Part shown: positions 23,601 to 35,600 of the stretch, one piece after another
How the letters are laid out: every line of letters begins with the position of its first letter
How positions within the stretch are numbered: the first letter of the stretch is position 1
Assembly: GCA_027627225.1 (NCBI GenBank)
Contig: CM051029.1
Span: forward strand, 14,342,659 to 14,406,658
From: Congeria kusceri
Lineage: Eukaryota; Mollusca; Bivalvia; Myida; Dreissenidae
Direction: 5' to 3'
Length of the DNA: 64,000 nt
Program-made: the position numbers and the translations under genes
The notes under the pieces: generated by a model
Databases searched by the model: none
What the model was told of the DNA's origin: nothing
Seen by the model: the letters and a program-made list of their open reading frames with translations, nothing else

Positions 23601-26600
23601 TAAATATGATTGATCTATAAACTGCATATAATTAACTGTTATGTTTTTCATATTGATTCATGTTTATTAGTTTTGACCTGAACAAATAAACATATACCTT
23701 AGATGTTTTAACATTTTCCAATGCATTTTTAAATTAGTAAGGGGGTCATACCTTAACTCCCACTATACGAGACACACCATCATTGGAATATATAAATTTA
23801 TATACAAAATATTCACGGTTGTACATGCAAGATGTACAACAATACTGAATAGGCAACCACACTATGAAAGGGAACTAGAACACTGACCAGTCAGGGAGGG
23901 CCCTGAAGCACCAATATATATGGTATACTACCAATACACAAAGTTTGAAATTAGTAGGTCAAAAACTATTTGAGATATTGCAGTACAAAGTTAAACATAT
24001 AAATCTCAACCATGACCTTTGACCTAGTGACCCCAAAAACTATAGGTGTTTTCCTCTCATGATATACTACCAATACACAAAGTCTGAAATGCGTACGTCA
24101 AAAATTATTTGAGATATTGAAGCACACAAAAAAACTATCGACCATGACCTTAACCTTTGACCTAGTGACCCCCCAAACTATAGGTGTTTTTCCTCCCATG
24201 ATATACTACCAATACACGTAGTTTGAAATTAATAGGTAAAAAAACTATTAGAGATAATGCAGCACAATGAAAAACATAAAACTCAACCTTGACCTTGACC
24301 TTTGACCTCAAAAACTATAGGTCTTTTCCTCACATGGTATACTACGAATACACCAAGTTTAAAAGTCCTAGGTAAAAAACTATTAGAGTTATAGCAGCAC
24401 AAAAAGTGTGGACAGACGGAGAGACGTTCGGACGGACGATGTGATTACTATAGGGCTTCGGCATGATACTCTTGTGGGGCGCTAACCAGAGCTCTAACTT
24501 GGCATGGACATTGGTTTAAGGCCCAAGCAAGATTTTGAAGCATATCATACCATACATTACTTACTCTCGTCCAAAGGAATTTCGTCTAATGACTTTCCGC
24601 TGTACTGTCCAACTGTGCCATTGTTCAATGCTGTCAGAAGGCGTCCCATTCTAGCCACCTGTAGAGTTTCCTGAGGAAGGCGATAAAACGATCGGTGTAC
24701 TGTTATGTTATGGCCCAAAAAGCTTGCCATAATGTCCAGATCATTCTTTTTCAAACTTAAAACCTGTGCAACTGTGGCTACATGCTTTCGAAGTCTCGTG
24801 CTTGTAATCAGCTCTGGATTGGTCAAACCTGCTGCCTTTGAAAAAGTCCTCAAGACATCAGCGCTCCTCAGTGTTTCTAAAGAACCATAGTTAGGCTTGG
24901 GAAACACATATCCATTATCTTTGGCAACACCTGCTGTATCTCTCCATTTCAAAAGAAGTTCAATGCACCTCTGTGCCTTCTGTGTCAGTAGAACTGGAAC
25001 AGTGCGCCCCCTTTTACCCCTGATTTCCACTCTTGACAATGTGTTCAGAAGGATTCTTTCAGTTGCACTTAGAGCTTCTGTAACTTCTTGCGGACAATCT
25101 TTGTTCTGCATTCGTGAACTGTAAGCATCTACCAGCATTCTTTGAGTTTCTCCACCACGCCTACGATTAAACATTACAAGCTCTGCCAAGGTAATCTGAT
25201 TAAGCAATTCCCATTCAGCTTTGTCAAAACGCTCATGAAGGGTTTCCAATAAGGACTCTATTTTCTGGTCTAGGAATGTCTTGAGTCGCATGATGTCCTC
25301 TGATAATGGCAACAAGTGACCTTTGTTCATCTTGTTTCTTGTCAGTGTTTGAAGAGCAGAACTTGAAATTTCATCGGTCCATTCGTCCTCACAGAGTGTC
25401 AAGAAATTGTCTGCTCTGCTTCCTCGCTCAACATCGCCATTAATCAGGGCTTCGGATTTTGCCACTTTTGCACATTTTTTCAGCAAGTGCCCTATCTTGA
25501 GAGCTAAAGAAGGATTTTTGTAACTATTTGTCACTTCATTGAACTCGCACAAAACCTTGGTGGACTGAACTGCCAATGGAAACTTCTCTGGGCGAAGTAT
25601 GTCATTTAAACAATTGATGCTTAAATCTTGGGTTTTTGAGCATATTAAAAACCGCCCAAGTTCTCTCATTTTTTGACTAATGTGGGAATAGAGGTGGGTC
25701 AAATGTCCGTGTTTCTGATATAGTTTCTCACCAACTTTCAGTATAATCGTATCATTACGTGCAGCAGTGGTTACTTCATCCCTTACCATTTTGCCAAAAA
25801 CATTCTCTTTCAGTCCTGCATGTATTGTGTTGGAAGCAGGCAAGAGTAGGGCTGCATCTGCTTGGACTCTCCTGGACTTCTGTTTCCCTGTGCGAAGTGG
25901 GCACACCTGCTTGTGCCTCCAAAGACCTTCTCTTAGGAAAAAACCCAAGCAGTCATCACATGGGAGATAATCCTCTGGTTTTGTGTCATGTGATTGTCTT
26001 GCAACAACGACAAATTCACCGCTTTCCTCTTTCAAAACACTCACATTATGTTTGTAGTTTCCAGCATTCCTTAAGCGGGTCAGTTCTGCAGTTCGTTCCT
26101 TGGATTTCATGGGCATACGTAATATTTTCTGAACTTCTGTTTCAGTTTTGTGTGATTTTAAGTAATGCTTTCTTATGTTTGTGTAACCTTTCTCACAGAA
26201 AAGACAGTATTGTGTTTTATCCCACTTTCTCCCATTTTCATTATTACTTGTCTGGACTGTAATCTTTGTATTTCTGTTTGAAGCACCATCTGTGGTTGAA
26301 GAAACCTCATTATGTGACCTATACACAGTTTTTTGTTTATTAGATGGTAGTTTTACACTTATACTTGATTTTTTTTCCATAGCGAGCGCTGGAAAAACTG
26401 TCTGTGGAATTACTTCAGATGTATCAGATGAGGAGTCGGACACATAATTGGATTCTAAACTGAAGTCTGGGTCATTATAAGCTCTCTGTCTCGCTGACAT
26501 CTGATTCTGAAAATCAACAAACATTTACAATGAACCATGTATGAAGCAAATATTTGTATGTATGTTTACAAAACCAAACGGTATTTTAACACGGATAAAA

Positions 26601-29600
26601 ACTTTCTGCTTTCTAACTTGCAAGATTCTACCATTCCAGTAGGATTCAAACCCACAGCATTTAGTTATTGTGCATTAATGCAATACAAAGGTGTAATATA
26701 GCATTGACTGTACAAACACAGTGAGGTACGACGCAAAACACACACTAGAATCTTACTCCAATCAACACAGTACATACAGATAGAGGTATCCATCAAAATT
26801 AAGCAAAGCACATAACATGGACTAAATTAGACTATAGCTTTTGTAGAGTAAAAACCACCACATGCTGCTTTTCCACAAATTTATTTTAAGAGACCAACAT
26901 AAATGTGGTTGGTGACAGACCGATAAATAGACACACTGATTTTAGTAAAGCCTTCAAACACATTTTGTGGGGGGGGATAAGAATTTAAAAGGCATGTCTG
27001 TTTAATCAGTTATTATAATGCCAGCCTTACCCCATAAGCTTGCTCTTTCTTGTCTGTTTTTGAAACCAGATGTGCGTGTAGATGAGTCCTTTTCCGCACT
27101 GTTAGAACTGGAAGGTTCAAAGCCAGCTTCTTCGTCATCATCATCATCATTATCTGTATGAAATAAAGCACTTTCTGTCAACTGTTACAAAGTATTTGTA
27201 TTGGCCTTTCATTTTGTTTTTACCTCTTGCACTGCATTTCACGGATATACAGACACGCTATTTACATTACCACTGTTTCTGGGAAAACCAGTAGTGCTAT
27301 ATCACTACCATCTTAAGTAAGCATATACCCTACATTTTTACATGATTTTCTGTATTCAGTGGGACTCGAACCCACAGCAGCCAGAGACCCTGGTTAACAA
27401 ACACAATGTTGTAAGGTATATGCAATGTATAAGGATTGACATCTGGAAATGTTAAAACGCTGTGAGGTACAAGTCACACACACACACAGTAGAATGCTAT
27501 GTACTCAACTGAACACATACAGACAGAGGTATCCATAGTCTATTGTAAAGGTAACAAAAATATGAATCAACGACATGGAGGAAATAATGACCAGAAATGT
27601 ATTGAAGGTCTGCAAAGCCAGCTCATCAGGCCGAATTATCATGGTCTATGACCTCATTTATTATAATAGTCAGACCCACCTCTGACGCTTTGGCCTATGG
27701 TGCTCATTTTGAAACCAGGAGAGCTTGAAGACGAGACGTTTTCGGCAATACTGGATGGCTCATTTCCAGAATCATTCCCATCGTCATCTGCCAGAAAAGA
27801 AACATCCCATGTTAATGTATTTTATCTTTCATTAATTGGGTTTTGCACCTCCAAACAGTTTTTTATTTTTTTAAATCAAGCAGTTCACAAAATTATCATT
27901 CATAGGTCATAACCTAACTAACCACCTCTTCAGAGGACACCGACTGGTTGTAGAGCCTCAGTAGGGTTCAAACCCACAGCATTTAGTTATTGTGGTCAAA
28001 AAGTGCATTAATGCAATACAAAGGTGTAATATAACATTTACTGTACAGTGTGAGGTACGAGTCACACACACACTAGAAACACAGTACATACAGATAGAGG
28101 TATTCACCACAATGTAAAACTTTAAGTAAGTTGGTAAGGGGTGACAAACAAATCTCCACAACAACGAAAGAGAGCTGATCATTTATTATAATACCAGTCT
28201 TACCCCTTAAGCTTGCCCTTTCTTGTCTGTTCTTAAAACCAGATGTGCGTGTAGATGAGTCCTTTTCCGCACTGTTAGAACTGGAAGGTTCAAAGCCAGC
28301 TTCTTCGTCATCATCATCATCATTATCTGTATGAAATAAAGCACTCTCTGTAAACTGTGACAAAGTATTTGTATTGTCCTTTCATTTTGCTTTTACCTCT
28401 TGCACTGCATTTCACGGATATACAGACACGCTATTTACATTACCACTGTTTCTGGGAAAACCAGTAGTGCTATATCACTACCATCTTAAGTAAGCATATA
28501 CCCTACATTTTTACATGATTTTCTGTATTCAGTAGGACTTGAACCCACAGCAGCCAGAGACCCTGGTTAACAAACACAATGCTGTAAGGAATATGCAATG
28601 TATAAGGATTGACATTTGGAAATGTTAAAACGCTGTGAGGTACACGGCACACACACACACAGTAGAATGCTATGTACTCAACTGAACACATACAGACAGA
28701 GGTATCCATAGTCTATTGTAAAGGTAACAAAAATATGAATCAACAACATGGAGGAAATAATGACCAGAAATGTCTTGAAGGTCTGCAAAGCCAGCTCATC
28801 AGGCCGAATTATCATGGTCTATGAGCTCATTTATTATAATAATCAGACCCACCACTGACGCTTTGGCCCTTGGTGCTCATTTTGGAACCAGAAGAGCTTG
28901 AAGAGGAGTCGTTTTCAGCAATACTGGATGGCTCATTTCTAGAATCACTCCAATCGTCATCTGCAAGAAAAGAAACATCCCATGTTAATGTATTTTATCT
29001 TTCATTAATTGGGTTTTGCTCCTGCAAACAGTTATTCATTTTTTTAAATCAAGCAGTTCACAAAATTATCATTCATAAGTCATAACTGAAGTAACCACCT
29101 CCTCAGAAGCCACCGACTGGTTGTACGGCCTCAGTAGGGTTCAAACCCACAGCATTTAGTTATTGTGGTCAAAAAGTGCAATAATGCAATACAAAGGTGT
29201 AATATAACATTTACTGTACAGACATTGTGAGGTACGAGTCACACACACACTAGAAACACAGTGCATACAGATAGAGGTATTCACCAAAATGTAAAACTTT
29301 AAGTAAGTTGGTAAGAGGTGACAAACAAATCTCCACAACAACCCAAAGAGAGCTGATCATTTATTACAATACCAGTCTTACCCCTTAAGCTTGCCCTTTC
29401 TTGTCTGTTCTTGAAACCAGATGTGCGTGTAGATGAGTCCTTTTCCGCACTGTTAGAACTGGAAGGTTCAAAGCCAGCTTCTTCGTCATCATCATCATCA
29501 TTATCTGTATGAAATAAAGCACTCTCTGTCAACTGTGACAAAGTATTTGTATTGGCCTTTCATTTAGTTTTTACCTCTTGCACTGCATTTCACGGATATA

Positions 29601-32600
29601 CAGACACGCTATTTACATTACCACTGTTTCTGGGAAAACCAGTAGTGCTATATCACTACCATCTTAAGTAAGCATATACCCTACATTTTTACATGATTTT
29701 CTGTATTCAGGAGGACTTGAACCCACAGCAGCCAGAGACCCTGGTTAACAAACACAATGCTGTAAGGAATATGCAATGTATAAGGATTGACATTTGGAAA
29801 TGTTAAAACGCTGTGAGGTACACGGCACACACACACACAGTAGAATGCTATGTACTCAACTGAACACATACAGACAGAGGTATCCATAGTGTATTGTAAA
29901 GGTAACAAAAATATGAATCAACGACATGGAGGAAATAATGACCAGAAATGTCTTGAAGGTCTGCAAAGCCAGCTCATCAGGCCGAATTATCATGGTCTAT
30001 GACCTCATTTATTATAATAATCAGACCCACCACTGACGCTTTGGCCCTTGGTGCTCATTTTGGAACCAGAAGAGCTTGAAGAGGAGTCGTTTTCAGCAAT
30101 ACTGGATGGCTCATTTCTAGAATCACTCCAATCGTCATCTGCAAGAAAAGAAACATCCCATGTTAATGTATTTTATTTTTCATTAATTGGGTTTTGCTCC
30201 TGCAAACAGTTATTCATTTTTTTAAATCAAGCAGTTCACAAAATTATCATTCATAAGTCATAACTGAAGTAACCACCTCCTCAGAAGCCACCGACTGGTT
30301 GTACGGCCTCAGTAGGGTTCAAACCCACAGCATTTAGTTATTGTGGTCAAAAAGTGCATTAATGCAATACAAAGGTGTAATATAACATTTACTGTACAGA
30401 CATTGTGAGGTACGAGTCACACACACACTAGAAACACAGTGCATACAGATAGAGGTATTCACCAAAATGTAAAACTTTAAGTAAGTTGGTAAGAGGTGAC
30501 AAACAAATCTCCACAACAACCCAAAGAGAGCTGATCATTTATTACAATACCAGTCTTACCCCTTAAGCTTGCCCTTTCTTGTCTGTTCTTGAAACCAGAT
30601 GTGCGTGTAGATGAGTCCTTTTCCGCACTGTTAGAACTGGAAGGTTCAAAGCCAGCTTCTTCGTCATCATCATCATCATTATCTGTATGAAATAAAGCAC
30701 TCTCTGTCAACTGTGACAAAGTATTTGTATTGGCCTTTCATTTAGTTTTTACCTCTTGCACTGCATTTCACGGATATACAGACACGCTATTTACATTACC
30801 ACTGTTTCTGGGAAAACCAGTAGTGCTATATCACTACCATCTTAAGTAAGCATATACCCTACATTTTTACATGATTTTCTGTATTCAGGAGGACTTTAAC
30901 CCACAGCAGCCAGAGACCCTGGTTAACAAACACAATGCTGTAAGGAATATGCAATGTATAAGGATTGACATTTGGAAATGTTAAAACGCTGTGAGGTACA
31001 CGGCACACACACACACAGTAGAATGCTATGTACTCAACTGAACACATACAGACAGAGGTATCCATAGTCTATTGTAAAGGTAACAAAAATATGAATCAAC
31101 GACATGGAGGAAATAATGACCAGAAATGTCTTGAAGGTCTGCAAAGCCAGCTCATCAGGCCGAATTATCATGGTCTATGACCTCATTTATTATAATAATC
31201 AGACCCACCACTGACGCTTTGGCCCTTGGTGCTCATTTTGGAACCAGAAGAGCTTGAAGAGGAGTCGTTTTCAGCAATACTGGATGGCTCATTTCTAGAA
31301 TCACTCCAATCGTCATCTGCAAGAAAAGAAACATCCCATGTTAATGTATTTTATCTTTCATTAAATGGGTTTTGCTCCTGCAAACAGTTATTCATTTTTT
31401 TAAATCAAGCAGTTCACAAAATTATCATTCATAAGTCATAACTGAAGTAACTACCTCCTCAGAAGCCACCGACTGGTTGTACGGCCTCAGTATGGTTCAA
31501 ACCCACAGCATTTAGTTATTGTGGTCAAAAAGTGCATTAATGCAATACAAAGGTGTAATATAACATTTACTGTACAGACATTGTGAGGTACGAGTCACAC
31601 ACACACTAGAAACACAGTGCATACAGATAGAGGTATTCACCAAAATGTAAAACTTTAAGTAAGTTGGTAAGAGGTGACAAACAAATCTCCACAACAACCC
31701 AAAGAGAGCTGATCATTTATTACAATACCAGTCTTACCCCTTAAGCTTGCCCTTTCTTGTCTGTTCTTGAAACCAGATGTGCGTGTAGATGAGTCCTTTT
31801 CCGCACTGTTAGAACTGGAAGGTTCAAAGCCAGCTTCTTCGTCATCATCATCATCATTATCTGTATGAAATAAAGCACTCTCTGTCAACTGTGACAAAGT
31901 ATTTGTATTGGCCTTTCATTTTGTTTTTACCTCTTGCACTGCATTTCACGGATATACAGACACGCTATTTACATTACCACTGTTTCTGGGAAAACCAGTA
32001 ATGCTATATCACTACCATCTTAAGTAAGCATATACCCTACATTTTTACATGATTTTCTGTATTCATTAGGACTTGAACCCAAAGCAGCCAGAGACCCTGG
32101 TTAACAAACACAATGCTGTAAGGAATATGCAATGTATAAGGATTGACATTTGGAAATGTTAAAACGCTGTGAGGTACACGGCACACACACACACAGTAGA
32201 ATGCTATGTACTCAACTGAACACATACAGACAGAGGTATCCATAGTCTATTGTAAAGATAAAAAAAATATGAATCAACGACATGGAGGAAATAATGACCA
32301 GAAATGTCTTGAAGGTCTGCAAAGCCAGCTCATCAGGCCGAATTATCATGGTCTATGAGCTCATTTATTATAATAATCAGACCCACCACTGACGCTTTGG
32401 CCCTTGGTGCTCATTTCGGAACCAGAAGAGCTTGAAGAGGAGTCGTTTTCAGCAATACTGGATGGCTCATTTCTAGAATCACTCCAATCGTCATCTGCAA
32501 GAAAAGAAACATCCCATGTTAATGTATTTTATCTTTCATTAATTGGGTTTTGCTCCTGCAAACAGTTATTCATTTTTTTAAATCAAGCAGTTCACAAAAT

Positions 32601-35600
32601 TATCATTCATAAGTCATAACTGAAGTAACCACCTCCTCAGAAGCCACCGACTGGTTGTACGGCCTCAGTAGGGTTCAAACCCACAGCATTTAGTTATTGT
32701 GGTCAAAAAGTGCATTAATGCAATACAAAGGTGTAATATAACATTTACTGTACAGACATTGTGAGGTACGAGTCACACACACACTAGAAACACAGTGCAT
32801 ACAGATAGAGGTATTCACCAAAATGTAAAACTTTAAGTAAGTTGGTAAGAGGTGACAAACAAATCTCCACAACAACCCAAAGAGAGCTGATCATTTATTA
32901 CAATACCAGTCTTACCCCTTAAGCTTGCCCTTTCTTGTCTGTTCTTGAAACCAGATGTGCGTGTAGATGAGTCCTTTTCCGCACTGTTAGAACTGGAAGG
33001 TTCAAAGCCAGCTTCTTGGTCATCATCATCATCATTATATGTATGAAATAAAGCACTCTCTGTCAACTGTGACAAAGTATTTGTATTGGCCTTTCATTTT
33101 GTTTTTACCTCTTGCACTGCATTTCACGGATATACAGACACGCTATTTACATTACCACTGTTTCTGGGAAAACCAGTAGTGCTATATCACTACCATCTTA
33201 AGTAAGCATATACCCTACATTTTTACATGATTTTCTGTATTCAGTGGGACTCGAACCCACAGCAGCCAGAGACCCTGGTTAACAAACACAATGCTGTAAG
33301 GTATATGCAATGTATAAGGATTGACATCTGGAAATGTTAAAACGCTGTGAGGTACAAGGCACACACACACACAGTAGAATGCTATGTACTCAACTGAACA
33401 CATACAGACAGAGGTATCCATAGTCTATTGTAAAGGTAACAAAAATATGAATCAACAACATGGAGGAAATAATGACCAGAAATGTCTTGAAGGTCTGCAA
33501 AGCCAGCTCATCAGGCTGAATTATCATGGTCTATGAGCTCATTTATTATAATAATCAGACCCACCACTGACGCTTTGGCCCTTGGTGCTCATTTTGGAAC
33601 CAGAAGAGCTTGAAGAGGAGTCGTTTTCAGCAATACTGGATGGCTCATTTCTAGAATCACTCCAATCGTCATCTGCAAGAAAAGAAACATCCCATGTTAA
33701 TGTATTTTATTTTTCATTAATTGGGTTTTGCTCCTGCAAACAGTTATTCATTTTTTTAAATCAAGCAGTTCACAAAATTATCATTCATAAGTCATAACTG
33801 AAGTAACCACCTCCTCAGAAGCCACCGACTGGTTGTACGGCCTCAGTAGGGTTCAAACCCACAGCATTTAGTTATTGTGGTCAAAAAGTGCATTAATGCA
33901 ATACAAAGGTGTAATACAACATTTACTGTACAGACATTGTGAGGTACGAGTCACACACACACTAGAAACACAGTGCATACAGATAGAGGTATTCACCAAA
34001 ATGTAAAACTTTAAGTAAGTTGGTAAGAGGTGACAAACAAATCTCCACAACAACCCAAAGAGAGCTGATCATTTATTACAATACCAGTCTTACCCCTTAA
34101 GCTTGCCCTTTCTTGTCTGTTCTTGAAACCAGATGTGCGTGTAGATGAGTCCTTTTCCGCACTGTTAGAACTGGAAGGTTCAAAGCCAGCTTCTTGGTCA
34201 TCATCATCATCATTATCTGTATGGAATAAGGCACTCTCTGTCAACTGTGACAAAGTATTTGTATTGGCCTTTCATTTTGTTTTTACCTCTTGCACTGCAT
34301 TTCACGGATATACAGACACGCTATTTACATTACCACTGTTTCTGGGAATACCAGTAGTGCTATATCACTACCATCTTAAGTAAGCATATACCCTACATTT
34401 TTACATGATTTTCTGTATTCAGTGGGACTCGAACCCACAGCAGCCAGAGACCCTGGTTAACAAACACAATGTTGTAAGGTATATGCAATGTATAAGGATT
34501 GACATCTGGAAATGTTAAAACGCTGTGAGGTACAAGGCACACACACACACAGTAGAATGCTATGTACTCAACTGAACACATACAGACAGAGGTATCCATA
34601 GTCTATTGTAAAGGTAACAAAAATATGAATCAAAGACATGGAGGAAATAATGACCAGAAATGTCTTGAAGGTCTGCAAAGCCAGCTCATCAGGCCGAATT
34701 ATCGTGGTCTATGACCTCATTTATTATCATAATCAGACCCACCTCTGACGCTTTGGCCTTTGGTGGTGCTTTTGGAACCAGGAGAGCTTGAAGACGAGTC
34801 GTTTTCGGCAATACTGGATGGCTCATTTCTAGAACCACTCCCATCGTCATCTGCCAGAAAAGAAACACCCCAATATCAATATCAGTATTAATCAATATGA
34901 ATTCTAAAGCTGTATTCTAAGTTAATGCATTTAACAGAACCTTAGAAAATTGGTTTGGCACTATGTTGAGCCAGGTTTTTTTTTCACAATCAATCTAACA
35001 AAACAAGAGGGCCATGATGGCCCTATATCGCTCATCTGAGGAACATGTCTTTTTTTGCCATGCATTATCAAGAAGATTTTTTAAGATTGCAATTTCAGAA
35101 ACCATTTGGGGCCTAGTGACCTACTTATTCATCCGAGCGGAACCACTGTAGCTATTTTGGTAGAGGGTCACCCAGTGATCATTTCTGTGAAGTTTAATTA
35201 ACATTGGTCAGACGGTTCAGGAGGAGAAGTTGTTTAAAGAATTCCCCCATATAAGTCTATGTAAATTTGTGAACCCCCGTGCGGGGAAAATTTTGACCCC
35301 AGGGGCATAATTTTAGGAACTTTTGTAGAGGATCGCAAGATGATAATACATACGAAATATAAAAGCTCTACATGTAGGCCTTACGGTTAATGACAAGAAT
35401 ATTTTTAAAGATTGCATTTTCAGAACCTTTTTGGGGTCTCGTGACCTATTTATTCATCCAAGCAAAACCAGTTAAGCTATTGTGGTAGAGGGTCACCCAG
35501 GGGTCATTTCTGTGAAGTTTTATCAAAATTAGTCGGTTCAGGAGGAGAAGTCGTTTAAAGCAATTGTTGACGCACGACGGACGAACGACGGACATCTCGG

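Larger units (their letters stand above)
26600..34880 (-). repeat. Intragenic tandem array, 1178-bp unit, seven copies, each carrying two mini-exons
   Basis: Copies are spaced exactly 1178 bp (B exons end at 28853, 30031, 31209, 32387, 33565, 34743). The copy nearest the recombinase exon is 1173 bp from its neighbour. Each unit contains exon B (108 bases), an intron with a tRNA-like segment, exon A (123 bases), and a second intron with another tRNA-like segment. The two halves are themselves related (exon, CA run, 'cagatagaggtatccat', 'acccacagcat/cagc' tRNA-like part), so the unit is a dimer of an older ~590-bp unit. All splice phases are 1-1, so any copy number keeps the frame. Adds about 77 residues per copy. 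Confidence 0.9.

Noticed and set aside
27697..33797. Plus-strand frames beginning MVLILEPEELEEESF repeated every 1178 bp
   Set aside because: They are the antisense of exon B, which has proper splice sites, phase and acidic composition on the minus strand; the plus frames run into intron sequence.
27355..34450. tRNA genes in the array introns (perfect B box GGGTTCGAGTCCC in some copies)
   Set aside because: No acceptor stem or credible A box and D arm; they fit tRNA-derived SINE remnants, and several copies have a damaged B box.
28503..34599. Repeated minus-strand frames beginning MDTSVCMCSVEYIAF
   Set aside because: They lie inside the array introns over the CA run and tRNA-like segment and have no splice context.
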